DNA of 64,000 bases from an uncultured Polaribacter sp. (GCA_943787375.1 CALSME010000006.1:1-64000); one strand, 5' to 3'. Positions 26,632 through 34,849 are shown, numbered from the stretch's first letter. Made by a program: numbers and translations. Notes: generated from the sequence alone by a model not told the origin.

Positions 26632-29268
26632 ATGACAATTCCATCTAAATATGATGCCAGCCAGGTAGAAGACAAGTGGTATGAGTACTGGATGCAGCAT
26701 GATTATTTTCATTCTACACCAGACGAAAGAGAACCTTATACCATTGTAATTCCACCACCCAATGTCACTGGAGTTTTACATATGGGGCATATGTTGAACA
26801 ATACCATTCAAGATGTATTAATTAGACGTGCTCGTTTGTTGGGTAAAAATGCGTGTTGGGTTCCGGGAACAGACCATGCATCCATTGCAACCGAAGCAAA
26901 AGTAGTCGCAAGATTAAAAGAACAAGGAATTGATAAAAGCGATTTAACGCGTGAAGAATTCATTGCACATGCTTTTGAGTGGAAGCACCAATATGGGGGA
27001 ATTATATTAGAGCAATTAAAAAAATTAGGCGCTTCCTGTGATTGGGAACGTACCGCATTTACCATGGATCCAGAAATGTCTGAATCTGTCATTAAAGTGT
27101 TTGTTGATTTATACAACAAAGGACTAATCTATCGTGGATACCGAATGGTCAATTGGGATCCAGAAGCAAAAACTACTTTGTCAGATGAAGAAGTAATTCA
27201 TGAAGAACGACAAGGGAATTTATACTATTTAACCTACAAGATCGAAGGTTCTGATGACACCTTAACCATTGCAACCACAAGGCCTGAAACTATTTTTGGT
27301 GATACCGCTATTTGTATCAATCCAGAAGATCCACGTTTTACGCATTTAAAAGGAAAGAAAGCCATTGTTCCCTTAAGTGGACGTGTAATTCCAATTATAG
27401 AAGATACTTATGTAGATATCGAATTTGGTACAGGTTGCTTAAAAGTAACGCCTGCACACGATGAAAATGACAAAGCCTTAGGAGAGAAACATCAATTAGA
27501 AGTTATTGATATTTTTAATGAAGATGCCTCTTTAAATTCTTTCGGACTGCATTATCAAGGAAAAGATCGTTTTGTAGTTCGTGAAGAAATCGCAAAAGAA
27601 TTAACTGAAAAAGGAATTTTGGTGAAAACGGAAATTCATACGAATAAAGTAGGTACCTCTGAGAGAACCAAGGCGGTCATTGAACCCCGTTTGTCAGATC
27701 AATGGTTTTTGAAGATGGATGACTTGGTAAAACCAGCAATAAAAGCGGTTTTAGGAGAAGATTCAGAAATTAATTTATATCCAAAGAAATTCGAAAACAC
27801 CTACCGTCATTGGATGGAGAACATTCGCGATTGGAATATTTCTCGTCAATTATGGTGGGGACAACAAATTCCAGCTTTTTTCTATGGAGATGGAAAAGAA
27901 GATTTTGTAGTAGCAGAAACCAGAGATGCAGCTTTATTATTGGCAATAGAGAAAACACAAAACCCAGCATTGTTGGCTTCCGACTTAAGACAAGATGAAG
28001 ATGCCTTAGATACTTGGTTTTCTTCTTGGTTGTGGCCAATGTCTGTTTTTGACGGAATCCGAAATCCAGAAAATGAAGAAATTAAATACTATTATCCAAC
28101 CAACGATTTAGTTACCGGACCAGATATTTTGTTTTTCTGGGTAGCCAGAATGGTGATTGCTGGATATGAATATAAAGATGCAAAACCATTTCAGAATGTT
28201 TATCTAACAGGATTGGTGCGTGACAAACAACGTCGTAAAATGTCGAAATCTTTAGGGAATTCGCCAGATGCGTTAAAGTTGATTGAACAATACGGTGCCG
28301 ATGGTGTGCGTGTAGGTTTACTCCTTAGTGCTGCTGCCGGAAACGACTTAATGTTTGACGAAGATTTATGTCAGCAAGGAAAACAATTTGCCAATAAAAT
28401 TTGGAATGCCTTCCGATTGATTAAAGGTTGGGAGATAGACGCTAGCATTCCACAACCAGCAACCGCCATTACAGGATTGGCTTGGTACGAAGCAAAGTTT
28501 CAGAAAGCAATTGCAGAAATAGAAGATCATTTCTCTAAATACCGTTTGTCAGATGCTTTAATGGCAATTTACAAACTCATTACCGACGATTTTTCTTCTT
28601 GGTTGTTAGAGATTGTAAAGCCTGCCTATCAGCAGCCAATAGATGCAAAAACATTTGCGGCGATCATTGGAATCTTAGAAAATAACTTGAAAGTATTGCA
28701 CCCGTTCATGCCGTTCTTATCGGAAGAAATTTGGCAATACATTGCTGAAAGAAACCCAGAGGAAGCTTTGATTATTGCAAAGTATCCAGCAGTGAAAGAT
28801 TTTGATGCAAAAATTATTGCTGATTTTGATATTGCAACCCAAGTGGTTTCAGGAATTAGAACCATTCGAAAAGACAAAAACATTCCGTTTCGAGATGCCA
28901 TCGAATTATTTGTGGTTGAAAACGAACAGAATGCAAAAGCGTTTGATGCAGTCATTCAGAAATTAACAAACACGGTAAGCATTGCTTCAGTTTCAGAAAA
29001 AGTAGACGGAGCGTCGTTTAGAGTAAAATCGAACGAATATTTTATTCCGATTGCTATGGACAATATCAATGTCGAAGAAGAACAAGAAAAATTAAACAAA
29101 GAATTAAAAAGAGCCCAAGGTTTTCTTTTCGGAATCCAGAAAAAGCTATCGAATGAACGTTTTGTGAATAATGCGCCAGAAGCGGTATTGGCCATAGAAC
29201 GTAAAAAAGAAGCCGATACCTTGGCAAAAATTGCAACCATCCATAAGAGTTTACAATCATTAAAATAA
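26632..29268 (+). CDS. valS: Valine--tRNA ligase
   Basis: A class I synthetase that charges tRNA-Val and edits Thr and aminobutyrate. The HIGH-type motif is in PPPNVTGVLHMGHML, the KMSKS motif in RRKMSKSLGNSPD and the editing domain includes TTRPETIFGDTAI. A C-terminal coiled-coil arm is seen in the last ~65 residues (EEEQEKLNKELKRAQG). Length is 878 aa. The ATG start fits a family N-terminus (YDASQVEDKWYEYW). A tRNA-Val(UAC) gene also occurs in the window. Confidence 0.96.
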   Translation: MTIPSKYDASQVEDKWYEYWMQHDYFHSTPDEREPYTIVIPPPNVTGVLHMGHMLNNTIQDVLIRRARLLGKNACWVPGTDHASIATEAKVVARLKEQGIDKSDLTREEFIAHAFEWKHQYGGIILEQLKKLGASCDWERTAFTMDPEMSESVIKVFVDLYNKGLIYRGYRMVNWDPEAKTTLSDEEVIHEERQGNLYYLTYKIEGSDDTLTIATTRPETIFGDTAICINPEDPRFTHLKGKKAIVPLSGRVIPIIEDTYVDIEFGTGCLKVTPAHDENDKALGEKHQLEVIDIFNEDASLNSFGLHYQGKDRFVVREEIAKELTEKGILVKTEIHTNKVGTSERTKAVIEPRLSDQWFLKMDDLVKPAIKAVLGEDSEINLYPKKFENTYRHWMENIRDWNISRQLWWGQQIPAFFYGDGKEDFVVAETRDAALLLAIEKTQNPALLASDLRQDEDALDTWFSSWLWPMSVFDGIRNPENEEIKYYYPTNDLVTGPDILFFWVARMVIAGYEYKDAKPFQNVYLTGLVRDKQRRKMSKSLGNSPDALKLIEQYGADGVRVGLLLSAAAGNDLMFDEDLCQQGKQFANKIWNAFRLIKGWEIDASIPQPATAITGLAWYEAKFQKAIAEIEDHFSKYRLSDALMAIYKLITDDFSSWLLEIVKPAYQQPIDAKTFAAIIGILENNLKVLHPFMPFLSEEIWQYIAERNPEEALIIAKYPAVKDFDAKIIADFDIATQVVSGIRTIRKDKNIPFRDAIELFVVENEQNAKAFDAVIQKLTNTVSIASVSEKVDGASFRVKSNEYFIPIAMDNINVEEEQEKLNKELKRAQGFLFGIQKKLSNERFVNNAPEAVLAIERKKEADTLAKIATIHKSLQSLK

Positions 29269-29302
29269 ATCTTAAAATCAAAAACAAACCCCAACTCCCG
29301 AA

Positions 29303-30175
29303 ATGAACAAATTAATTTTACCTATTGCAATTGCTTTGTTGGCACTTTCTTCTTGTGTTTCAAAAAAAGACTATGTTTCTTTAGAACAAAAGTACAATGA
29401 TACTCGAAGCACGCTTCAAAAAACAACCCTTGAAAAAGAAGGTTTGGAAGCAAAATTTGCAAAGATTGAAGGCCGTGTTGCCAACTATTACAAAAAAATT
29501 AACGCTTTAAAAGGGGACAATGTTACGTTGCAAAACGAAAACGATGTGAAGTTAGATATGGTTGGAAATACAGCTGTTATTTCTACCAAAACAAGAGCTT
29601 TGTTGAATGCAACCCTGGCAAAAGTGGACCCTTCCATTCTAGCGGGCGCTAAAACTTTGAAAGATTCTTTGAACCTTGCAGTGGCTTACAATTTGAAAAA
29701 ATCAATAGCCAAATCAGATTTGAAAGGATCGAATGCTATAGATATCAATATCAACCAAACGGTGGTGATGATTTCAATTTCAGACAAGTTGTTGTTCAAT
29801 ACTGCAAGCTTCAAAATTAAAAGAGGCGCTCATGCCTTATTGAAAAAATTGGCAGGGGTTATCAATTCAGAGCCAAGCATGGAAGTGATGATTGAAGGAC
29901 ACACCGATTCAAGAACCATTCGTAACGACGTTGTGCAAGACAACTGGGATCTAAGTGTAAAAAGAGCGACGTCTATTGTACGTATTTTAGAAAGTAAGTA
30001 CAAAGTAGATGGAAGCAGATTGATTGCTGCTGGTAGAGGTGCTACGGTGCCTTTGGTGGAAAATAACTCCTACAAAAACAGAGCGAAAAACAGAAGAACT
30101 CGTATTGTAATTCTTCCCAACTTAGACAAGTTTTTTGCCTTGCTATCTGACAGTCCTACCGAAGTAAAACTTTAG
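29303..30175 (+). CDS. OmpA-family lipoprotein
   Basis: An outer-membrane lipoprotein (signal ending LLALSSCVS) that should bind peptidoglycan through its C-terminal OmpA domain. Residues ~25-75 form a coiled coil (KYNDTRSTLQKTTLEKEGLEAK). The OmpA core has VMIEGHTDS, LSVKRATSIVRIL, LIAAGRGATVP and NRAKNRRTRIVI, with the diaminopimelate-binding Asp and Arg in place. Length is 290 aa. It lies 34 bp after valS and may share its transcript; a strong terminator follows. Confidence 0.9.
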   Translation: MNKLILPIAIALLALSSCVSKKDYVSLEQKYNDTRSTLQKTTLEKEGLEAKFAKIEGRVANYYKKINALKGDNVTLQNENDVKLDMVGNTAVISTKTRALLNATLAKVDPSILAGAKTLKDSLNLAVAYNLKKSIAKSDLKGSNAIDININQTVVMISISDKLLFNTASFKIKRGAHALLKKLAGVINSEPSMEVMIEGHTDSRTIRNDVVQDNWDLSVKRATSIVRILESKYKVDGSRLIAAGRGATVPLVENNSYKNRAKNRRTRIVILPNLDKFFALLSDSPTEVKL

Positions 30176-30207
30176 TACTTTATAAAACCCAATTTTATTA
30201 CGTATTT

Positions 30208-30234
30208 AAAACCGAGCCTTGGTTCGGTTTTTTT
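30208..30234 (+). terminator. Terminator after the OmpA lipoprotein gene
   Basis: ACCGAGCC / GGTTCGGT arms (one G-U pair) flanked by A run and T run. Confidence 0.85.
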
Positions 30235-30386
30235 GTTTCCATTGCTATTTAGTAAATGTAAATTAATTTTTTAATTTATTTTATAGATTGCAGGGGGAAA
30301 CGATATAATCGCAATTGTAGTTATATGGTTTAAAGTTTCTATTGCATAAGGTTTAATTTCAGATGTCAAGACACATTCTGGTTTAA

Positions 30387-31028
30387 TTATCTTTTTAATA
30401 AAACTTCTAAATCAAGATAGCCTGCGAATTTACTCAACCAATAATCAGATAATTTTGATTCTTTGACTTGCGTTTTTCTATTTGGAGCATGAATAAATTT
30501 ATGATCTCCAGAATAAACTCCAACATGAGATATTTGATTTTTTTTAGTTGTAAAATAAATTAAATCTCCTGGTTTAATAAGTGATAAATCAAATTTCAAC
30601 TCACTTCTCCATTTGTTAGACTGAAGTCTTGTTGTTCTTTCAATAAGGATATCATGTGTTTTTTTTAGAACCCATTGAACCAGACCACTGCAATCAAATC
30701 CTTGAGGATTATTTCCTCCCCAGATGTAAGGAATTCCAATATATTTGTAGCTTTCCTTTAATACTTTTTCACGATCAGAAAGCGAAGTAGAATAACGATT
30801 AATCTTTGCTTTTTCAGGGTTTAAATTAATTTTTGTCAGATCAACTTTATCTTTCCATTCAATAAAATCAATTTCATAGAAATCAAAAAGCTGATCCATT
30901 CGTTCTGTAGAAGTATTGAATTGATTGTCTATTGATGTAAATGTAGAATCTTGTGCAAGACAATTAGTATAATCAAAAATGAATAGTAATGATATTAGAG
31001 AAACAGCATATGTATGAAAAAAACGCAT
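30387..31028 (-). CDS. NlpC/P60 (C40) family cell-wall peptidase
   Basis: A secreted cysteine peptidase that probably cuts peptidoglycan stem peptides. The catalytic Cys is in GFDCSGLVQWV, the His in ISHVGVYSG and the polar third residue in KFIHAPN. An N-terminal hydrophobic segment (FFHTYAVSLISLLFIF) acts as signal peptide. Length is 213 aa. Its ATG overlaps the previous stop (TAATG), so it is coupled to the two unknown genes upstream, which are also exported. Confidence 0.87.
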   Translation of the reverse strand: MRFFHTYAVSLISLLFIFDYTNCLAQDSTFTSIDNQFNTSTERMDQLFDFYEIDFIEWKDKVDLTKINLNPEKAKINRYSTSLSDREKVLKESYKYIGIPYIWGGNNPQGFDCSGLVQWVLKKTHDILIERTTRLQSNKWRSELKFDLSLIKPGDLIYFTTKKNQISHVGVYSGDHKFIHAPNRKTQVKESKLSDYWLSKFAGYLDLEVLLKR

Positions 31029-31723
31029 TAAAATTTATCAATTAAATTGTTAAACCCTTTTTTTAAATCAGTTCCTATTTTTTTAAATTTAGCACTTTTC
31101 TTTTGCTTTAATTGGTCTGATTTATTTTCTAAATTACTAACATCTATTGAAAATTGATTCATTAATAATTTATCTTCTTTAGCAAGTTTTACTAATGGTA
31201 ACAAGGAACTAAGATCTTGGAGGATATTTGAATAAAATTTCACCTTTTTCCTAATGAATCTTGAAGACACAGACTCATCCATTCCTTTTAAAAGATTATT
31301 CAGATTTCTCGAATGGAACGTTAATTGTCTTATAAAGTTATTGTATTGAGATTGGTTGTATGTTTTTTTATTAACACTTATTATAGCAATATTGCCACAT
31401 TTTGTGTAATGTGCGTTTACTACTAATGCAATCGCATTAATTCTTGTTTTTGAAGTATTACTTTTCTTACTTTTAAATCCTTTTAGAGAAAAAGAAGACT
31501 TCATACTTGTTGAAGTTTGAACGTATGAAGATATCTTCTGAACAAGTCGTTTTTTTAATCCCAATCTAAATTTATCAGAATAGAACTCTTTTTCGTTTTT
31601 AAATATATTTGTGGCAATATAGTTTAAAGATTCGTTTGTGAGGTTTTTGTCACACTGTGCAGAAGCATATGCGCTAAAAAAAAACGACCCAAGAAATACA
31701 AAGTAAAAAGATATTTTTTTCAA
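31028..31723 (-). CDS. Unknown secreted protein
   Basis: I do not recognise the family. It is a 231-aa protein with a signal peptide (FYFVFLGSFFFSAYASAQC) and a Lys- and Ser-rich, mostly helical body; the last third has heptad-like Leu spacing (VSNLENKSDQLKQKKSAKFKK). Two cysteines are present near the mature N-terminus and mid-protein (HYTKCGNIAII). The start is TTG at 31723, 1 bp after the preceding stop; no nearby ATG gives a signal peptide. It is the middle gene of a three-gene unit ending in a C40 peptidase. Confidence 0.7.
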   Translation of the reverse strand: MKKISFYFVFLGSFFFSAYASAQCDKNLTNESLNYIATNIFKNEKEFYSDKFRLGLKKRLVQKISSYVQTSTSMKSSFSLKGFKSKKSNTSKTRINAIALVVNAHYTKCGNIAIISVNKKTYNQSQYNNFIRQLTFHSRNLNNLLKGMDESVSSRFIRKKVKFYSNILQDLSSLLPLVKLAKEDKLLMNQFSIDVSNLENKSDQLKQKKSAKFKKIGTDLKKGFNNLIDKF

Positions 31724-31724
31724 A

Positions 31725-32201
31725 TTATTTACTCACTTGGTTTAATAATGAAATAATATTATCTGTTTCAATTTTGTAAACTGCTCGGTAAATATAGGTG
31801 CCTCTTTCTTCACTATAAAACAGTTTTGAGTCAACTTCATTCATATAACTACTTACTGCTTTTGAAATTACGACATTCTTAGTTTTTACATCTAAGGAGC
31901 CAATACGATCATTCATTGATCTTGTTCCATCTTTCTTTACAGCCGATTCAACCATACTACTCCCTTTCGTTGTAAATTGAAGTCTTGCTTCTGATAATGC
32001 TATATTCTTAGCTTCCATTTCGTCACCATGCTCCCCCACAACAATTGCATAAAAAACATCATTAGAATCTTTGAATTTTTTTGTTTTAAAGACTTGTTTT
32101 ATTTCTTTCTCCCCAGTTATATCTTTATTCTTTAGTGATCCACACGAATGAACAAAGAATAAAATTGTCAATACAGTTATTCCTTTCAGTAATTTTCTCA
32201 T
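31725..32201 (-). CDS. LPP20-like lipoprotein of unknown role
   Basis: A 158-aa lipoprotein with a signal peptide ending FVHSCGS. The segment AIVVGEHGDEMEAKNIALSEARLQF, an alanine-rich helix after a beta strand, resembles LPP20/FlgT-N-like lipoproteins, in which newly exported proteins carry an A-x3-A helix. That assignment is tentative. Start is ATG, with a perfect -7 box 44 bp upstream. First gene of the unit with the C40 peptidase. Confidence 0.68.
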   Translation of the reverse strand: MRKLLKGITVLTILFFVHSCGSLKNKDITGEKEIKQVFKTKKFKDSNDVFYAIVVGEHGDEMEAKNIALSEARLQFTTKGSSMVESAVKKDGTRSMNDRIGSLDVKTKNVVISKAVSSYMNEVDSKLFYSEERGTYIYRAVYKIETDNIISLLNQVSK

Positions 32202-32244
32202 GATATTCTCAAAATATAGTTATTATTTATTCTCAGTAATTCTT

Positions 32245-32252
32245 CAAATATA
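32245..32252 (-). promoter_or_regulatory. -7 element for the C40 peptidase operon
   Basis: TATATTTG on the minus strand, a perfect -7 match 44 bp before the lipoprotein ATG. Confidence 0.45.
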
Positions 32253-32430
32253 GTTTATTATTTTTATAACAAATATTTTCGCCATGCTATGTGGTGTCAA
32301 TTTGTGGAGGATATGATTGATAGTTCTCTTAAAAATGCCCTTCAAACTTGTAATTTACCGTTAATATCAAAACACCAATATTGTAGATAAATACCAGTAG
32401 TATGAAGTTAAAGGGTTTAAGGGTTGTTTT

Positions 32431-32479
32431 TTGACTGGCAGTCAAGAGGTCGTGGGTTCGAGCCCCATCTTCTCCACAA
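32431..32479 (+). repeat. Orphan 3' half of tRNA-Ala(GGC), direct repeat copy 1
   Basis: These 49 bases match 34942-34990 of the intact tRNA-Ala with one difference (C at 32463, T at 34974). They cover the anticodon stem-loop, T arm, acceptor 3' strand and the bases past the discriminator. The 5' half (acceptor 5' strand and D arm) is absent; unrelated sequence precedes 32431. The orientation is the same as the intact gene. It is probably an integration or duplication scar. Confidence 0.85.
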
Positions 32480-32499
32480 GGGTTAATTCCAATACAATC

Positions 32500-32531
32500 A
32501 AAGAGTTATATTAATTTATGGCTCTTTTTTT
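32500..32531 (+). terminator. Terminator kept behind the tRNA-Ala fragment
   Basis: A 10-bp stem (32500-32509 with 32518-32527, two G-U pairs), an 8-nt loop and a T run. A tRNA 3' half that still has its own terminator suggests a formerly complete tRNA gene or a right-hand attachment site. Confidence 0.65.
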
Positions 32532-32722
32532 ATGCCTAATTTTTAGTAAAAGAGCGCAGTAGGGGGCGCATATTGGGTGTATTTTCTATTTTTCAAATTT
32601 GAAATGTCGGTTTTAATCGAAAAGATATTTCACTATTGGACTTTCTTTAGAATTTGATTAATTGACATACTACGATTGAAATAAATTAGATTTACCGATA
32701 AGTTTAGTTGATAGGAATTAAT

Positions 32723-32730
32723 TATATTTG
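32723..32730 (+). promoter_or_regulatory. -7 element for the DUF1566-type gene
   Basis: TATATTTG, a perfect -7 match 14 bp before the ATG, which predicts a very short leader. Confidence 0.5.
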
Positions 32731-32744
32731 AAAAAAACACACTA

Positions 32745-33398
32745 ATGAAACAAATTTTCACACTTTTAGCGGCGGTATTACTAACTGCAACAACGTATGC
32801 CCAAGTGGGTGTAGGTACAGCAACTCCAGACGCTTCTGCGGCATTAGATATTACCTCTACCACAAAGGGGTTATTAATACCAAGGATGACAGCAGCCCAG
32901 CGTGATGCAATTAGTTCTCCAGCAATTGGATTAATGATATGCCAAACAGATGGTACAGCAGGTTTTTACTATTACAATGGTAGTGGTTGGGCTGAAGTAG
33001 CTGCTACTTCCAAAACCTACTCTGTAAACACTTTTTATGCAGAATTAGGAGGTTACGTTATCCAAATTAGTCCTAATTTCAAACACGGTTTAGTGGTTGC
33101 AATGCAAGACCAAGGAATTTCAACCTGGTATGAAGCTAATGACTTATTGAGCAATCCCTCTAATCACGATGAAGACGGTAAGGAATTTTCAGATTGGCGG
33201 TTACCTACCAAAAGAGAATTAAATCTTATGTATGTTGTTTATAATAATGGAAATGCAGCTTCTTTAAACGCGAATGACTACTGGAGTTCTACGGAGAGCG
33301 GTACCAATGGCGCGTGGGCTCAGATTTTCTACAATGGTAGTCAGGCCAACGGCAGTAAGGACGGCACGACCAGTGTGCGTGCTGTTCGGGCTTTTTAG
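32745..33398 (+). CDS. Secreted DUF1566/C-type-lectin-like protein with DGR-type variable C-terminus
   Basis: A 217-aa exported protein. The signal peptide ends TTYAQ (residue 20). Residues 21-80 ([31 protein letters not shown]) are the usual stalk start of flavobacterial surface proteins. Residues ~95-217 form a DUF1566/Lcl-like fold: [20 protein letters not shown] and a terminal VRAVRAF. The last 40 codons have features of a DGR variable region: positions 185, 186, 189, 192, 194, 196, 199, 201, 203, 204, 206, 207, 209 and 210 all use codons ending in C or T, so each could come from AAC or AAT by changes at A only. G+C is 67 of 117 bases in 33279-33395. No reverse transcriptase is nearby. 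Confidence 0.8.
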   Translation: MKQIFTLLAAVLLTATTYAQVGVGTATPDASAALDITSTTKGLLIPRMTAAQRDAISSPAIGLMICQTDGTAGFYYYNGSGWAEVAATSKTYSVNTFYAELGGYVIQISPNFKHGLVVAMQDQGISTWYEANDLLSNPSNHDEDGKEFSDWRLPTKRELNLMYVVYNNGNAASLNANDYWSSTESGTNGAWAQIFYNGSQANGSKDGTTSVRAVRAF

Positions 33399-33451
33399 TT
33401 ATTTAATTATTTATTAATTTAAATAGATTAACACCCATTTTAAAACACTTT

Positions 33452-33485
33452 AAACCCTTACTATTAATTTAGTAGGGGTTTTATA
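33452..33485. terminator. Terminator after the DUF1566-type gene
   Basis: A 12-bp stem (33452-33463 with 33470-33481, one G-T pair) with a 6-nt loop and T-rich tail. It overlaps the stop codon of the convergent recombinase remnant. Confidence 0.65.
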
Positions 33486-33708
33486 TTTTTATTTGACCAT
33501 CTCTAATTAGCTTCTTTACTTTCTTGACTGTACCCTCCGATGTTTTGGATAATAATGCAGTTCTTTTAATGCTCTCCTTTTGTTTAAGATGTTTAAGAAT
33601 GGCTTGAGTTGATGACTTATTAATGAATGTATCTATACTCTCGGAAGTTCCCTTTTGCCTACCAGTATAAAGACCTTTTGCTTTCCTTTCACCTATCCTT
33701 ACTACTAC
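33481..33708 (-). pseudogene. Serine recombinase (resolvase/invertase), C-terminal remnant
   Basis: Translation of this frame gives about 75 residues that read as the end of a serine site-specific recombinase: ERKAKGLYTGRQKGTSES (the E-x-A-K-x2-G-x-x-x-G-R linker after the catalytic domain), then a helix-turn-helix-like segment, TALLSKTSEGTVKKVKKLI. The catalytic N-terminal domain with its serine is missing; the frame meets a stop (33727-33729) just upstream and no ATG fits. It is therefore a 5'-truncated relic. It lies convergent to the DUF1566-type gene in the tRNA-flanked islet. Confidence 0.72.
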
Positions 33709-33763
33709 GCAATGGCGATATTCATTTTACGTTAAATCTGTATTTTCTGAATAGATTTAAACT

Positions 33764-33925
33764 TTATTTTTCATCTCGGAGTTTTTTTACATTGTAGTAA
33801 ATCGCTGCAATAAACGATATTCCAATAATAATGTATTGCGCCCAACGAAAACTACCGTCTTTATCAAAATATTGAATAATTAATGTAATTGTCAAAAGGA
33901 CGTATATGATGATTATTTTGTTCAT
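33764..33925 (-). CDS. Small two-helix membrane protein
   Basis: A 53-aa open frame with ATG at 33925 that starts MNKIIIIYVLLTITLIIQYF, then a charged turn (DKDGSFRW), a second helix (YIIIGISFIAAIYY) and a basic end (NVKKLRDEK). The two hydrophobic helices with a charged loop and positive C-terminus are what a small inner-membrane protein would look like. I do not recognise a family. It lies inside the islet, just downstream of the lipoprotein with the broken frame. Confidence 0.5.
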   Translation of the reverse strand: MNKIIIIYVLLTITLIIQYFDKDGSFRWAQYIIIGISFIAAIYYNVKKLRDEK

Positions 33926-33934
33926 TATATATAT

Positions 33935-34150
33935 TTAATTAATACAATCTTCATAGGCAATAGCAGCATCATCGCAACACTTTACCATCATAGCAGTAGC
34001 CCCAGCATATCCGACTATCGTGGTTATTCCAAAACTTATAAAACCACAAACTGTAACAAGTACTAAAGAGGCAGCGTAATTTTCTCCACAATTTTCAATA
34101 GCGTTATCAAGAGCACTTATACAAGACCTATCAGTAGATTTTTGTATTTC
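33935..34150 (-). other. Out-of-frame Cys-rich continuation of the lipoprotein gene
   Basis: Open in the frame one base off from the lipoprotein frame. It encodes about 70 residues with six cysteines and a hydrophobic middle, ending AAIAYEDCIN. There is no start codon of its own in a sensible place, so it is best read as the original 3' end of the same gene. Confidence 0.5.
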
Positions 34151-34578
34151 TCTTTTTTTTGTTGTTGTTTTCTGATTTCAGTTATTAAAACTTCACTTAC
34201 TTCAGTTTTATCCATTAATTTATCCGCTTTTATTGATGATAAATAACTGTTTAAATTGTTACTGATGTCTTCAGAAACTGTAAGTATTTTATTGATATCT
34301 GTAAAATTATTATTTATTAGAAACTTTTTGAAATTTTCTTTGTTAGTATAAAATTGAGGGAACTCTTTTGATAAGTCAACTGTTGGATGTTTTTGATTTA
34401 AATAAATTTTTTGAAGTTGTTTCGATAAAATAATATGCTTTGTTATTGTTAACTCTAAAGGTACATTATTTTTATTTTCTGTGATAATTAAGTCACCTTG
34501 AGTGCAAGATGTAAATAATACTAACATCGCTAATATTAAAGATAAATAGGGTTTTCTAAAGATGTTTAATAAATTCAT
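34117..34578 (-). CDS. Lipoprotein with frame break at an A8 tract (possible phase-variable or decayed gene)
   Basis: The visible frame encodes 153 aa: a lipoprotein signal (LAMLVLFTSCTQ) and a mostly helical, Lys- and Asn-rich domain. Near the end the coding strand has eight A in a row (34153-34160), and the frame then stops after LLIGLV. With nine A the frame would continue to a stop at 33935, giving about 214 aa. The added tail is quite unlike chance sequence: an amphipathic or membrane segment (LVLVTVCGFISFGITTIVGYAGATAMM) framed by cysteines in DRSCIS, ENCGEN, KCCDD and EDCIN. I do not recognise the family. Slippage, phase variation, a true mutation or a sequencing error are all possible. 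Confidence 0.55.
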   Translation of the reverse strand: MNLLNIFRKPYLSLILAMLVLFTSCTQGDLIITENKNNVPLELTITKHIILSKQLQKIYLNQKHPTVDLSKEFPQFYTNKENFKKFLINNNFTDINKILTVSEDISNNLNSYLSSIKADKLMDKTEVSEVLITEIRKQQQKKEKYKNLLIGLV

Positions 34579-34636
34579 AACGTTTATAATTAAATATTAA
34601 ATTTTTATAAACTTACATCAACTTATTGGATAATTT

Positions 34637-34849
34637 TCATATCAGTAAACAAGTGGGAGCTATAGGGAATAAGTGGGAAGATATAATAAATAAGTGGTTT
34701 TTTATCCTGAATACCGCTTCGTTATAGCCTCTAAACTTAGCGGAACCTGAAACAGGAATAGAGGTCTCAAAAGGGATCACTTTGCGCGACTGATCGTATC
34801 TATGGGCACCATCATTATGAAACCACTTTACCTGATGGGTTTCAATAAC
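34637..34849 (-). pseudogene. Unidentified decayed ORF next to tRNA-Ala
   Basis: An open stretch of about 70 codons without a start codon, reading THQVKWFHNDGAHRYDQ, then SRKVIPFETSIPVSGSAKF, then RGYNEAVFRIK. Its codon choice and base composition in 34710-34850 look richer in G+C than the flanks. A stop codon closes it upstream (towards 34860). I do not recognise the protein; it may be the end of a mobile-element gene cut off next to the tRNA. Confidence 0.35.
34651..34700 (-). repeat. Three direct repeats of CCCACTTRTT
   Basis: On the minus strand the 10-mer occurs as CCCACTTGTT, CCCACTTATT and ACCACTTATT, spaced 20 and 21 bp apart. Two-turn spacing suggests protein-binding sites. They fall inside the 3' end of the decayed ORF. 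Confidence 0.4.

Noticed and set aside
32633-32863. 76-aa minus-strand frame over the start of the DUF1566-type gene
   Set aside because: Antisense to a signal peptide with a clear promoter on the plus strand.
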